Source of the DNA: Bacilli bacterium
GTDB taxonomy: Bacteria; Bacillota_I; Bacilli_A; RF39; UBA660
Reading direction: 5' to 3'
Length of the DNA stretch: 64,000 nucleotides
NCBI GenBank assembly: GCA_017541325.1
Contig: JAFXZI010000007.1
Span: forward strand, 1 to 64,000
Shown here piece by piece: positions 17,951-27,083 of this stretch. The notes under the pieces were generated by a model, which searched no databases, was not told the origin of the DNA, and saw only the letters and a list, made by a program, of their open reading frames with translations. Every line of letters begins with the position of its first letter. Position 1 is the first letter of the stretch. Made by a program: the position numbers and the translations under genes.

Positions 17951-18487
17951 ATGAGTCGTATAGGAGATAGAAAATTAGTAATTCCTGCAGGAGTTACTGT
18001 AACTGTAGATAATGGTGTTATTACTGTTAATGGTCCTAAAGGTGAACTTACTACTAAAGTAATTAATAATTTAGAAGTAAAAATCGAAGGAGACACTTTA
18101 GAAGTTCTAAAAGGAAATGACAGTAGTACAACAAATATGATGCAAGGTACATTAAATGCTAACATTAATAATATGTTAGTAGGTGTTACAAAAGGATTTA
18201 CAAAAGGATTAGAAATTATTGGTGTTGGTTACCGTTTCTCTACAAAGGGAAATAAACTTGTAATTAATGCTGGATATTCTCACCCTGTTGAAATGGATAT
18301 TCCTGAAGGAATAAAGGTAGAAGTACCAAGCAATACTGAACTAACTATTAATGGTATTGATAAAATACTAGTTGGAGAATTTGCAGCACAAGTTAGAAAG
18401 GTAAGACAACCAGAACCTTACAAAGGAAAAGGAATTCGTTATAAAGATGAACATGTCCGTCGTAAGGAAGGTAAAAAAGCTGCTTAA
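17951..18487 (+). CDS. rplF: 50S ribosomal protein L6
   Basis: L6 is near the factor-binding site of the large subunit. It opens MSRIGDRKLVIPAGVTV and ends with the PEPYKGKGIRYKDEHVRRKEGK signature. Length 178 aa is standard. Confidence 0.98.
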   Translation: MSRIGDRKLVIPAGVTVTVDNGVITVNGPKGELTTKVINNLEVKIEGDTLEVLKGNDSSTTNMMQGTLNANINNMLVGVTKGFTKGLEIIGVGYRFSTKGNKLVINAGYSHPVEMDIPEGIKVEVPSNTELTINGIDKILVGEFAAQVRKVRQPEPYKGKGIRYKDEHVRRKEGKKAA

Positions 18488-18512
18488 TAAAATAAGATAA
18501 GGAGAGTTACTT

Positions 18513-18869
18513 ATGATTAAGAAAGAATCAAGAAATGTTATGCGTGAAGCTAGACACACTCGTGAAGCAATTCATGGAACAACTGCAGTTCCAAGATTAA
18601 ATGTGTTTAGATCAAATTCAAATATTTTTGCACAAATTATTGATGATGAAAAAGGTGTAACACTTGTTAGTTCATCATCACTAGATAAAAGTTTGAAACT
18701 AGCTAATGGAAGTAATGTCGAAGCAGCAAAAAAAGTTGGTGAAGACATTGCTAAAAAAGCAATCAAAGCTAACATTAAAAAAGTAGTATTTGATAGAGGT
18801 GGATATCTTTATCATGGACGTGTTAAAGCTTTAGCTGAAGCAGCACGTGAACAAGGATTAGAATTCTAA
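18513..18869 (+). CDS. rplR: 50S ribosomal protein L18
   Basis: L18 binds 5S rRNA together with L5. The 118-aa protein shows [22 protein letters not shown] and the C-terminal [23 protein letters not shown] signature. RBS AAGGAGAG precedes the ATG. Confidence 0.97.
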   Translation: MIKKESRNVMREARHTREAIHGTTAVPRLNVFRSNSNIFAQIIDDEKGVTLVSSSSLDKSLKLANGSNVEAAKKVGEDIAKKAIKANIKKVVFDRGGYLYHGRVKALAEAAREQGLEF

Positions 18870-18882
18870 AGGAGGGTAATTT

Positions 18883-19392
18883 ATGCAAAAAAGAAACAAT
18901 GACCCAAAAGCTAAAATTTTTGAAGAACAAGTAATTGAAGTTAAAAGTGTTACTAAAGTTAACAAAGGTGGAAGACAAAGAAGATTCTCAGCTACAGTTG
19001 TAGTAGGAGATAGAAAAGGTCGCGTTGGATTAGGTATCGGTAAAGCTGCTGAAGTACCTGATGCAATTAAAAAAGCTATACAAGCTGCTAACAAAAATGT
19101 AGTTAGAATACCTCTAACTGATAATAGAACAATCGCTCATGAATTATTTGGAGAAAGTGGAGCTGCAAAGGTAGTTTTAAGACCAGCTTCAGCTGGTACT
19201 GGAGTTATCGCTGGTGGAGCCGTTCGTGCTGTACTAGAACTTGCTGGAATCCATGATATCCTTTCAAAATCTCTAGGATCAAGAACTAAAAATAACATGG
19301 CTAATGCAACTTTAAATGCATTAAAACAATTAAAAACACCAGAACATGTTGCTGAACTTAGAGGAAAAACAGTAGAGGAGATATTAGGATAA
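18883..19392 (+). CDS. rpsE: 30S ribosomal protein S5
   Basis: S5 takes part in mRNA entry and decoding accuracy. It has the double-stranded RNA-binding-like [20 protein letters not shown] segment and [22 protein letters not shown]. The stop overlaps the next start. In most bacteria rpmD (L30) follows; here rplO follows directly, so L30 is missing. Confidence 0.98.
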   Translation: MQKRNNDPKAKIFEEQVIEVKSVTKVNKGGRQRRFSATVVVGDRKGRVGLGIGKAAEVPDAIKKAIQAANKNVVRIPLTDNRTIAHELFGESGAAKVVLRPASAGTGVIAGGAVRAVLELAGIHDILSKSLGSRTKNNMANATLNALKQLKTPEHVAELRGKTVEEILG

Positions 19393-19835
19393 TGAAATTA
19401 AATGAATTAGAAAAAAATATCGGTGCTACACACCGTGCTAAAAGAAAAGGTACTGGTAGAGGTACTGGAAATGGAAAAACAGCAGGAAAAGGACAAAAAG
19501 GACAAAATTCAAGAAGCGGTGGAGGAGTTAGAGTAAACTTTGAAGGTGGACAATTACCTTTATATAGAAGATTACCAAAGAGAGGATTCTCTAACTATGA
19601 ATTCAAAACTGTATATGCAGTAGTAAATGTTAGCGATTTAAATAGATTTGATAATGGTACTTTAGTTACACCAGCTTTATTAAAAGAATGTGGTTTAGTT
19701 AAAAACCAATTAGATGGTGTAAAAGTTTTAGGAAATGGTGAATTAGAGAAAAAATTAACTATTCAAGCTAATAAATTCTCAAAACAAGCTATTGAAAAAA
19801 TAGAAAAAGCTGGAAGTAAATACGAGGTGATCTAA
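19392..19835 (+). CDS. rplO: 50S ribosomal protein L15
   Basis: L15 is a late-assembly large-subunit protein. The start [37 protein letters not shown] is the Gly/Lys-rich extension of the family, and [15 protein letters not shown] is diagnostic. It overlaps the rpsE stop by 1 nt, with RBS GAGGAGA inside rpsE. Confidence 0.97.
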   Translation: MKLNELEKNIGATHRAKRKGTGRGTGNGKTAGKGQKGQNSRSGGGVRVNFEGGQLPLYRRLPKRGFSNYEFKTVYAVVNVSDLNRFDNGTLVTPALLKECGLVKNQLDGVKVLGNGELEKKLTIQANKFSKQAIEKIEKAGSKYEVI

Positions 19836-19836
19836 T

Positions 19837-21102
19837 ATGTTTCGAACAATGAAACAATTAACATCACCTACAAACAAAGATTTAAGACACAGAATATATT
19901 TCACACTATTAGTTTTATTAATTTTTGTAGTTGGTGTTAATGTTCGTGTCCCAGGGACAACAGATTATACTAGAAATTTAGGTTTTCTAGAAATAATTAA
20001 TGCAATGAGTGGAGGAGCTCTTAGAAACTTTTCTATATTTGCTCTAGGTGTAATGCCATATATCAGTGCATCAATTATTATGCAATTACTACAAATGGAT
20101 ATAATTCCATATTTTAGTGAATTAAAAAAAGAAGGACCTGTTGGTCGTCAAAAAATTACAAAAATAACAAGATATATGGGTATAATTTTAGCCTTTTTAC
20201 AAGGTTTTGCTTATTCATTTATGATGATAGGAAATAAAGCAACTGTAGTTGATTATTTATATATTTCATTAATTTTAACTGCTGGTACAGCTTATCTATT
20301 ATGGTTAGGAGATCAAGTTACTCAAAAAGGTTTGGGAAACGGAGTTTCATTATTAATCATGGCTGGTATTATTATTTCGTTACCAGGAACACTTGTAACT
20401 GTATTTAATCAATTTGTATCAAGTGGTGATTATAGCGGAGCAACTGGACCATTATTGTTCGCTGGATTTATATTAATATATTTCTTAATAACAATAGGAG
20501 TTATTTTTGTAGAAGAAGCATTTAGAAGAATTAAAATTCAATATGCAAATAAAACAACAGTAGCATATGCTTCAAATAGAAGTTATATGCCAATAAAAAT
20601 AAATGTTGCTGGTGTTATTCCTGTAATTTTTGCATCAAGTTTATTAGCAATACCTGCAACAGTATCACAATTTGTTAAAAACGAAGGTACAAGAAATTTT
20701 ATAGATAATTATTTAACATATACTAAACCAGTTGGGTTTATTATATATGTATTATTAATTTATTTATTCTCTTATGTTTATACATTTATTCAAATAAGAC
20801 CAGATGAATTTGCTAAGAACTTAAATGAATCAGGAGGTTATGTTCCAGGAGTTCGTCCAGGAAAAGCAACTGAAAGTTATTTAAGTGGTATCTTAGTAAG
20901 ACTTACATTTGTAGGTGGATTGTTTATAGCTGCTTTAGCTGCTGTACCAATTGTATTTAGTGCAATTACTAAATTACCACAAAATGCAACTATCGGTGGT
21001 ACAAGTTTACTTATCGTAGTTGGAGTTTTACTTGAAACATATAAACAATTAGAGGGAAGTTTAGTAAGTAGAAATTATAAAAAAGGATATACTAGAAGAT
21101 AA
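19837..21102 (+). CDS. secY: Preprotein translocase subunit SecY
   Basis: SecY is the channel of the Sec translocon in the cytoplasmic membrane. The 421-aa protein has about ten hydrophobic segments. It also has the GVMPYISASIIMQLLQ segment, the second half GNGVSLLIMAGI, and the C5 cytosolic loop around NLNESGGYVPGVRPGKAT. Position between rplO and adk is canonical. SecG is not in this window. Confidence 0.97.
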   Translation: MFRTMKQLTSPTNKDLRHRIYFTLLVLLIFVVGVNVRVPGTTDYTRNLGFLEIINAMSGGALRNFSIFALGVMPYISASIIMQLLQMDIIPYFSELKKEGPVGRQKITKITRYMGIILAFLQGFAYSFMMIGNKATVVDYLYISLILTAGTAYLLWLGDQVTQKGLGNGVSLLIMAGIIISLPGTLVTVFNQFVSSGDYSGATGPLLFAGFILIYFLITIGVIFVEEAFRRIKIQYANKTTVAYASNRSYMPIKINVAGVIPVIFASSLLAIPATVSQFVKNEGTRNFIDNYLTYTKPVGFIIYVLLIYLFSYVYTFIQIRPDEFAKNLNESGGYVPGVRPGKATESYLSGILVRLTFVGGLFIAALAAVPIVFSAITKLPQNATIGGTSLLIVVGVLLETYKQLEGSLVSRNYKKGYTRR

Positions 21103-21103
21103 T

Positions 21104-21763
21104 ATGAAGAATTTAATATTAATTGCTGCTCCAGGAGCAGGAAAAGGAACTTTAGCGAAAGCTTTAAAAGAAGAATATAATTATGTTCATATATCAACTG
21201 GAGATTTACTTAGGGAAATAGTTGCTAGTGGTGATCCGCTAGGAGAAAAAATAAAAGATATTTTAGCACAAGGAGCTTTAGTAAGTGATGAACTTGTGTT
21301 TGAAGTATTAAAGAAAAGATTAATGGAGCCTGATTGTAAAGGTGGAATTATTTTAGATGGATTCCCAAGAAATTTACAACAAGCTGAAAAATACGATGAA
21401 ATCGTAAAAGAAGTTGGACTTGATTTAGGAACTGCTGTTCTACTTGATATAGATGAAAGTATTTTAGTAAGTAGAATTACTGGAAGAAGACTATGCAAAG
21501 ATTGTGGAGCAATTTACAATTTAAACAATCCAGATATGCTTCCTAAAGTTGATGGTGTTTGTGATAAGTGTGGAGGAAGTTTATATCAAAGAAGTGATGA
21601 TAATGAAGAATCACTTAAAACTAGATATGCTACATATTTAGAGCAAACTGCACCATTAATAGATTATTATGAAAATAAAGGAATTTTATGTAAGGTAGAC
21701 GCATCTGAAAGTCCAGAAGCAACATTAAATCAAGTTAAAGAAATTATTAAAGAGGGTGAATAG
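21104..21763 (+). CDS. adk: Adenylate kinase, zinc-lid type
   Basis: Adk interconverts ATP + AMP and 2 ADP. The LID has the four-cysteine zinc site CKDCGAIYNL…CDKCGG (~residues 130-156). The P-loop is APGAGKGTLA, where most homologues have GTQA, and the NMP-binding motif is DGFPRNLQQA instead of DGFPRTLxQA. Both are single conservative changes next to catalytic segments; Arg, Lys and Asp residues are kept, so activity is expected. Length 219 aa is standard. The stop overlaps the RBS of map. Confidence 0.96.
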   Translation: MKNLILIAAPGAGKGTLAKALKEEYNYVHISTGDLLREIVASGDPLGEKIKDILAQGALVSDELVFEVLKKRLMEPDCKGGIILDGFPRNLQQAEKYDEIVKEVGLDLGTAVLLDIDESILVSRITGRRLCKDCGAIYNLNNPDMLPKVDGVCDKCGGSLYQRSDDNEESLKTRYATYLEQTAPLIDYYENKGILCKVDASESPEATLNQVKEIIKEGE

Positions 21764-21764
21764 C

Positions 21765-22511
21765 TTGATAAGTATCAAAAGTGATAGAGAAATCGAGTTA
21801 TTAAGAGAGGCTGGACATATTGTATATGAGACTCATCAATATTTAAAACCTTTCTTACATCCTGGAATAACAACACAAGAAATAGATGATTTAGCAGCCG
21901 AGTTTATTATAAGTAAGGGAGCTACTCCTTCTTGTAAGGGATATAATGGATATCCTGCTAATATATGTATTAGTATAAATGATGAAGTAGTTCATGGTAT
22001 TGCTTCAAAAAGAAAACTTAAAGAAGGAGATATTGTTACTTTAGATATATGTGCATGCTACAAAGGATACCATGGAGACTCTGCTTGGAGTTATCCTGTT
22101 GGTAACATATCTAGTGATGCTAAATATATTTTAGAACATACTGAAAAAGCTCTATATGAAGGACTTAAGGTTATTAAAAATGGATGTAGAGTTGGAGATA
22201 TATCTCATGCAGTTGAAGAGTATGCAAATACTTATCATTTAGGTGTTGTTAAAGAGTTAACAGGTCATGGAGTTGGAAATCATCTTCATGAAGAACCAAA
22301 TGTTCCTAATTATGGAAAAGCAGGAACAGGACCAGTTCTTAGAACAGGAATGGTTATTGCTGTTGAACCAATGTTAACTTTAGGTAGTCCAGATATTTAT
22401 ATGTTAGATGATGACTGGACTATAAAAACAGATGACGGTAGTTTATCTGGTCATTTTGAACATACTATAGTCGTAACTGACGATGGGTATGAAATCCTAA
22501 CAAAGGAGTGA
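21765..22511 (+). CDS. map: Type I methionine aminopeptidase
   Basis: MetAP removes the initiator Met from nascent proteins. The metal ligands are visible as [19 protein letters not shown] (two Asp), [15 protein letters not shown] (His) and the Glu residues in AVEPML and HFEHTI. I chose TTG 21765 ([13 protein letters not shown]), 7 nt after GAGGGTG; the upstream in-frame GTG 21756 lies inside that RBS. In the first Asp motif, DxG is replaced by [12 protein letters not shown] with Ala-Cys, a minor deviation. Located between adk and infA as usual. Confidence 0.95.
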   Translation: MISIKSDREIELLREAGHIVYETHQYLKPFLHPGITTQEIDDLAAEFIISKGATPSCKGYNGYPANICISINDEVVHGIASKRKLKEGDIVTLDICACYKGYHGDSAWSYPVGNISSDAKYILEHTEKALYEGLKVIKNGCRVGDISHAVEEYANTYHLGVVKELTGHGVGNHLHEEPNVPNYGKAGTGPVLRTGMVIAVEPMLTLGSPDIYMLDDDWTIKTDDGSLSGHFEHTIVVTDDGYEILTKE

Positions 22512-22515
22512 TTGT

Positions 22516-22731
22516 ATGGCTAAAGATGATACAATAGAAATTGAAGGAAAAGTTCTAGATATTTTACCTGGAGGTAAATTTAAAGTAGAGCTTGAAAATG
22601 GTCACATTGTGGAAGCTCACGTTTCTGGTAAAATCCGAATGAATTACATCCGCATTTTACCGGGGGATACCGTAATGTTAGAACTATCGCCTTATGATTT
22701 AACACGTGGGCGAATTACCTATAGGAAATAA
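22516..22731 (+). CDS. infA: Translation initiation factor IF-1
   Basis: 71-aa S1/OB-fold protein with the hallmark [41 protein letters not shown] and YRK end. It blocks the A site during initiation. RBS AAGGAGTG overlaps the end of map. Confidence 0.97.
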   Translation: MAKDDTIEIEGKVLDILPGGKFKVELENGHIVEAHVSGKIRMNYIRILPGDTVMLELSPYDLTRGRITYRK

Positions 22732-22747
22732 TAGGAGGGAAAATAAT

Positions 22748-22861
22748 ATGAAAGTAAGATCATCAGTAAAACCAATGTGCGCTAAATGCAAAGTAATTAA
22801 GCGTAAAGGAAAAGTTATGATAATTTGTGAAAACCCAAAACACAAACAAGTACAAGGTTAA
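22748..22861 (+). CDS. rpmJ: 50S ribosomal protein L36
   Basis: 37-aa protein beginning [20 protein letters not shown], with zinc ligands Cys11, Cys14, Cys27 and His32 (CAKC…ICENPKH). It is the zinc-binding version of L36. RBS AGGAGGG at 22733-22739. The gene fills the gap between infA and rpsM. Confidence 0.95.
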   Translation: MKVRSSVKPMCAKCKVIKRKGKVMIICENPKHKQVQG

Positions 22862-22881
22862 TTGAAAGGAAGTGCAAGTAG

Positions 22882-23250
22882 ATGGCTCGTATAAAAGGTG
22901 TCGATATACCAAACGATAAACAAATTGGTACATCATTAACATATATTTATGGTATAGGAAAAAATATTGCTAAAGAGATATTAGCAAAAGCAAAAGTAGA
23001 TGAATCTATTAGGGTTAAAGATTTATCAGATGAACAATTAGATACAATAAGAAGTGTCATTTCTGAATATCCTGTTGAAGGAGATTTAAGAAGAGATGTT
23101 AATATGAACATCAAAACTAAAATGGAAATCAACTGCTATCAAGGTGTTCGTCATAAAAGAGGTTTACCTGTAAGAGGACAATCAACTAGAAGTAATGCTC
23201 GTACTCGTAAAGGTAGAGGTAAAACTGTTGCTAATAAGAAGAAAAACTAG
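22882..23250 (+). CDS. rpsM: 30S ribosomal protein S13
   Basis: S13 forms bridges with the large subunit and contacts P-site tRNA. The sequence has [26 protein letters not shown] and the C-terminal [18 protein letters not shown] signature. Length 122 aa. Confidence 0.98.
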   Translation: MARIKGVDIPNDKQIGTSLTYIYGIGKNIAKEILAKAKVDESIRVKDLSDEQLDTIRSVISEYPVEGDLRRDVNMNIKTKMEINCYQGVRHKRGLPVRGQSTRSNARTRKGRGKTVANKKKN

Positions 23251-23274
23251 TTTTTAAGAAGGAGGTCAAGAATT

Positions 23275-23658
23275 ATGGCTTATAAAACAAGAAAAAGAAA
23301 AGTAAAGAAAAATGTGCCTGAAGGTGTAGCACACATCCATGCAACTTTTAATAATACAATAACTACTATAAGTGATAAAGAAGGAAACGCTCTTGCTTGG
23401 GCTAGTAGTGGAGCAATAGGTTTCAAAGGTAGTAAAAAATCAACTCCATTCGCTGCAGGACAAGCTGCAGAAGCTGCTGGAAAAGCTGCTTTCGATTTAG
23501 GAATGAGAAAAGTTGAAGTTTATGTTAAAGGATTAGGTCCAGGACGTGAAACAGCTATTAGATCACTTCAAACTGCAGGTCTTGAAGTAACTGCAATTAC
23601 AGATGTGACACCAATTCCACATAATGGATGTCGTCCACCAAAACGTCCACGTGGATAA
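23275..23658 (+). CDS. rpsK: 30S ribosomal protein S11
   Basis: S11 lies in the platform near the E site. It has [24 protein letters not shown] and the terminal [18 protein letters not shown], both diagnostic. The Asn-Gly pair known to form isoaspartate in E. coli S11 is retained (PHNGCR). Confidence 0.98.
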   Translation: MAYKTRKRKVKKNVPEGVAHIHATFNNTITTISDKEGNALAWASSGAIGFKGSKKSTPFAAGQAAEAAGKAAFDLGMRKVEVYVKGLGPGRETAIRSLQTAGLEVTAITDVTPIPHNGCRPPKRPRG

Positions 23659-23679
23659 TAAAAAAAGGGAGGTAGTTTC

Positions 23680-24630
23680 ATGATTGAATTTAAAAAACCA
23701 AATTATAAAATAACTGATTATGTAGAAAGTAATTTTTACGGAAAATTTGAATTAGAACCTTTAGAAAGAGGTTTCGGTACAACTTTAGGAAATGCATTAA
23801 GACGTGTTATGTTATCATCACTTCCAGGAAGTGCAATTAGCAGTGTTAAAATTGAAGGTGCACTTCATGAGTTTCAAACAGTTGAAGGAATTGTTGAAGA
23901 TGTAACTACAATTATTCTTAACTTAAAGAAAGTAGTTGTTAAAAACTATTCTGAAGATGTTAAAACTATTAGAATTAATAAAAAAGAAGAAGGACCAGTA
24001 ACAGCTGGTGATATTGATCACGATAGTGATATTGAAATTTTAAATCCGGATTTAGTAATTGCAAACATTGCTAAAGGTGGAGAACTTAACATGGAAATGA
24101 CTGTGTCTAATGGTCGTGGATATGTTAGAAGTGAAGAAAACAAACAATTATTAGATATTAAAAAAGTTGGTATTATTCCAATAGATTCATTATTTGCTCC
24201 AATTGAAAGAGTATCTTATGATGTAGAAAGTGCTCGTGTTGGACAAGATGAAAGTTATGATAAATTAGTATTACAAGTATGGACTAATGGATCAATTAAA
24301 CCAGAAGAAGCAGTTGCTTTAGCATCTCGTATTCTAATTGAGCATTTTGAAATATTAACTAACTTAAGTAATATTGCAGATGTTACAGGAATGATGATAG
24401 AGAAAACTGAAGATCCGAAGGTTAAAGCTCTTGAAACAACTATAGAAGATTTAGACTTCTCAGCTCGTGCTTATAACTGTTTAAAGAGAGCTAATGTTCA
24501 TACATTACAAGATTTAGTTAACATGAGTGAAAGTGAAATAATGAAAATTCACAATTTAGGAAAGAAGTCTTTAAAAGAAGTATTAGACAAAGTTAAAGAA
24601 TTAGGTCTAGTATTACGTGATGAAGACTAG
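23680..24630 (+). CDS. rpoA: DNA-directed RNA polymerase subunit alpha
   Basis: N-terminal dimerisation domain (LERGFGTTLGNALRRVMLSSLPGSAI) is followed by a linker. The C-terminal domain (~250-316) has helix-hairpin-helix elements (CLKRANVHTLQDLV, HNLGKKSLKEVLDKV) that bind UP elements and activators. Length 316 aa is standard. Confidence 0.98.
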   Translation: MIEFKKPNYKITDYVESNFYGKFELEPLERGFGTTLGNALRRVMLSSLPGSAISSVKIEGALHEFQTVEGIVEDVTTIILNLKKVVVKNYSEDVKTIRINKKEEGPVTAGDIDHDSDIEILNPDLVIANIAKGGELNMEMTVSNGRGYVRSEENKQLLDIKKVGIIPIDSLFAPIERVSYDVESARVGQDESYDKLVLQVWTNGSIKPEEAVALASRILIEHFEILTNLSNIADVTGMMIEKTEDPKVKALETTIEDLDFSARAYNCLKRANVHTLQDLVNMSESEIMKIHNLGKKSLKEVLDKVKELGLVLRDED

Positions 24631-24644
24631 AAGGAGGGATTAAA

Positions 24645-24992
24645 GTGGCATATAGAAAATTAGGTGTTGATAATAAGCATAGAAGAAGTATGCTTGCAAA
24701 TCTTACTAAAGAAGTTATTGTTAATGGTAAAATAGAAACAACTGAAACTAGAGCAAAAGAAGTACGTAAATTTGTTGATAAAATGATTACTTATGGAAAA
24801 AATGGAGACTTAGTTTCTAGAAGAAAAGCTTTAGCTTTCCTTCAAAATGATGACGCTGCTGTTAAAAAAGTATTTAATGAGTTAGCTCCTAAATACGCAA
24901 AAAGAAACGGTGGTTATACTAGAATTATTAAAACAGCTGAAAGAAGAGGAGATAATTCTCTAATGGCTGTAATAGAATTAGTAGAAGAATAG
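24645..24992 (+). CDS. rplQ: 50S ribosomal protein L17
   Basis: 115-aa protein with MAYRKLGVDNKHRRSMLANL and the IETTETRAKEVRKFVDKMIT segment. The start codon is GTG, preceded by AAGGAGGG. It is the last gene of the super-operon, and its stop codon is inside the following terminator. Confidence 0.97.
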   Translation: MAYRKLGVDNKHRRSMLANLTKEVIVNGKIETTETRAKEVRKFVDKMITYGKNGDLVSRRKALAFLQNDDAAVKKVFNELAPKYAKRNGGYTRIIKTAERRGDNSLMAVIELVEE

Positions 24993-25018
24993 AAGTGTCA
25001 AATCACTTCTTTTTTTTA
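24990..25018 (+). terminator. Terminator of the ribosomal super-operon
   Basis: Stem AGAAGTG / CACTTCT with a 6-nt loop and eight T residues. The 5' arm begins inside the rplQ stop codon. Confidence 0.8.
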
Positions 25019-25028
25019 ATAAATTTGT

Positions 25029-25034
25029 TATAAT
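25029..25034 (+). promoter_or_regulatory. -10 element for the 25052 gene
   Basis: TATAAT with TGT just upstream (extended -10). RBS GGTGAT at 25041-25046 and ATG 25052 follow. Confidence 0.5.
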
Positions 25035-25051
25035 TAAAATGGTGATATAAA

Positions 25052-26218
25052 ATGGCAAAGAAAAAGAAAAAAAGAAGAGTTAAAATAAAAAAAGTCCCTA
25101 TAATATTAGTTATTATTCTATTAATTATTATTGGATTATTTATACATTTTAATTCTAAAACATATCTATTTACAAAAGCTTATAATAAAAGTTTAAATAT
25201 GAAATTAGAATCATATAAAGAATCTAAAAGCAAATATTTTCCATATGCTGATGACAAATACTTATTAGAGACAAATACTATTTTTAATTATAATGAAGAA
25301 AAAGAAACAATTAATGGAAAGATTTATGTAGATGGATCTAATAATTATTTCGATTTATATATAAAACAAAATGAAGATGAAATGAAATTCTCGATTATTA
25401 ATAAAGATAATAAATCTTATTACAAAATAAAAGATGAATTCTATTATATAAATAATCCTGCTAGTGAAGAGATAAGTGAAAAAGAAGTTAAAGATATAAT
25501 ATCTTCATACTTTAAAAAGTACATAAAAAAAGGATCTATCAGTAAAAAGAAAGTAACAATTAATTATGATAAAGCTTATAAAACAAAAAAATATACTCTA
25601 AAACTTTCTAATAAAGATTTTTATAATTATTTATTAGATATATTAAATGATAAAAAGATTAGTAAAGCATTCGATACTAAAAAATATATTAAAGAAATAG
25701 AAGAATTAAAAAAGAAAGAAAAGACTATTAGAAATAGTTTTGAATATTCTATTTATCTTTATAAAGATACACCAATACTAGAAGAGTATGTATTTGGAAA
25801 AGATAAATCTAGTATTTCTATTTTTAATAAAGATGAATATAAACATATTAAATTTAAAAATAAAGATAGTAAGAAAGATTCTTATATTATAATTAAAAAT
25901 AATAAGATAGATTTATTTATCAATGATTATATGTATGGAAAAGGTACAATTACAGATAATACAATTGATATTACATTTACTGATTATGATAAAAAAGAAA
26001 TAGGAAATTTATCTTATAAAATAGAAAATGATAATAATTATTACAATATAATATTTAAGATGAATACAAATCTTGATAGTTTAAAATTAAATATTGATGT
26101 AAATAATAAAATAGATACAAGTAAAAGTATTCCATCACTAGATTTAAAAAATGCTAAAAGTATAACTAGTGCATCTAGTGAAGATTTGGAAATGTTTAAA
26201 GAATTGCTAACTAACTAA
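25052..26218 (+). CDS. Membrane-anchored extracellular protein of unknown function
   Basis: 388 aa. A Lys/Arg-rich cytoplasmic start (MAKKKKKRRVKIKK) precedes one membrane helix (~15-34). A long Lys/Asn/Asp/Tyr-rich outside domain follows that looks β-rich, with alternating hydrophobic strands such as YFDLYIKQNEDEMKFSIIN. No catalytic motif or Cys pattern is seen. The charge layout makes it an N-in, C-out single-pass protein. It has its own promoter and sits between the ribosomal operon and an SDR gene. I do not recognise the family; an extracellular substrate-binding or cell-envelope role is only a guess. Confidence 0.6.
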   Translation: MAKKKKKRRVKIKKVPIILVIILLIIIGLFIHFNSKTYLFTKAYNKSLNMKLESYKESKSKYFPYADDKYLLETNTIFNYNEEKETINGKIYVDGSNNYFDLYIKQNEDEMKFSIINKDNKSYYKIKDEFYYINNPASEEISEKEVKDIISSYFKKYIKKGSISKKKVTINYDKAYKTKKYTLKLSNKDFYNYLLDILNDKKISKAFDTKKYIKEIEELKKKEKTIRNSFEYSIYLYKDTPILEEYVFGKDKSSISIFNKDEYKHIKFKNKDSKKDSYIIIKNNKIDLFINDYMYGKGTITDNTIDITFTDYDKKEIGNLSYKIENDNNYYNIIFKMNTNLDSLKLNIDVNNKIDTSKSIPSLDLKNAKSITSASSEDLEMFKELLTN

Positions 26219-26245
26219 AACATAGATAATATAAGTGTTTTATGA

Positions 26246-26251
26246 TATAAT
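26246..26251 (+). promoter_or_regulatory. Extended -10 promoter of the SDR gene
   Basis: TATGATATAAT (26241-26251). Because transcription should start near 26258, the in-frame ATG at 26252 cannot be the start, which supports ATG 26270. Confidence 0.55.
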
Positions 26252-26269
26252 ATGATTGGAGTTGGTTGT

Positions 26270-27037
26270 ATGAAAGCATTGATTACAGGTGCATCTTCTG
26301 GGCTTGGATATGATATGTCATATTATCTAGCAGATTTAGGATATGATTTAATATTAGTTGCTAGAAATAAAGAGAAATTACAAGAGATGCAAAAAGAAAT
26401 AAAGACCAATGTAAAAATAATCATTGCAGATTTATCAAACGAAAGTAAGTTAAAAGAAATATATGTTTTATGTAAAAATGAAAATATAGATGTATTAATA
26501 AATAATGCTGGTTTTGGATTGTGTGATAATTTCCTAGATACAGATCTAGAATCTGAAATAGAAATGATAAATACTAATATCAAAGCGGTACATGTTTTAA
26601 CAAAGTTATTTTTAAAAGATATGAAAAAGAGAAATAGTGGATATATTCTAAATGTTGCATCTTTAGCAGCATTTATGCCTGGACCTCTTATGACAACATA
26701 TTATGCAACTAAAGCTTATGTTTTAAGATTTACTACAGCAATATATGAAGAGTTAAGAAGAGAAAAATCAGATGTAGTTATATCTTGTTTATGCCCAGGA
26801 CCTGTTGATACTAATTTCAATAATGTTGCAGATGTTACTTTTTCAGTTAAGGGAATGGATAGTAAATTTGTGGCTAAATATGCTATAGATAAAATGTTTA
26901 AAAAGAAGTTAATTATTATTCCTGGAACTAAAATGAAAATGGCTGCATTCTTCAGTAGATTCTTGTCAATTAAGAAACAAGCTAAAATAACTTATAATAT
27001 TCAAAAGAAAAAGATGAAAAGTAGGAAAGATAAGTAG
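26270..27037 (+). CDS. Short-chain dehydrogenase/reductase
   Basis: Classical SDR. The NAD(P)-binding TGASSGLG is at residues ~6-13, followed by the structural NNAG, the catalytic Ser region NVASLAAF, the catalytic YYATK (YxxxK), and PGPVDTNF after it. ~255 aa, cytosolic. The basic residue in LILVARNKEKL suggests NADP(H). The C-terminal part ending in many Lys resembles the DltE/YqjQ-like group of SDRs. Substrate unknown. ATG 26270 is preceded by TGGAGTTGG. Monocistronic between its own promoter and terminator. Confidence 0.85.
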   Translation: MKALITGASSGLGYDMSYYLADLGYDLILVARNKEKLQEMQKEIKTNVKIIIADLSNESKLKEIYVLCKNENIDVLINNAGFGLCDNFLDTDLESEIEMINTNIKAVHVLTKLFLKDMKKRNSGYILNVASLAAFMPGPLMTTYYATKAYVLRFTTAIYEELRREKSDVVISCLCPGPVDTNFNNVADVTFSVKGMDSKFVAKYAIDKMFKKKLIIIPGTKMKMAAFFSRFLSIKKQAKITYNIQKKKMKSRKDK

Positions 27038-27056
27038 ACCTTTTATCTTTTTTTTT
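27026..27056 (+). terminator. Terminator after the SDR gene
   Basis: Stem AAAGATAA / TTATCTTT; the loop includes the SDR stop codon (27035-27037). Followed by a T run. Confidence 0.65.
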
Positions 27057-27057
27057 G

Positions 27058-27063
27058 TATAAT
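27058..27063 (+). promoter_or_regulatory. -10 element of the ECF-like cassette/truA operon
   Basis: TATAAT right after the SDR terminator, with RBS AAGGTGAT (27073-27080) before ATG 27084. Confidence 0.5.
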
Positions 27064-27083
27064 AAATAATCGAAGGTGATTAT

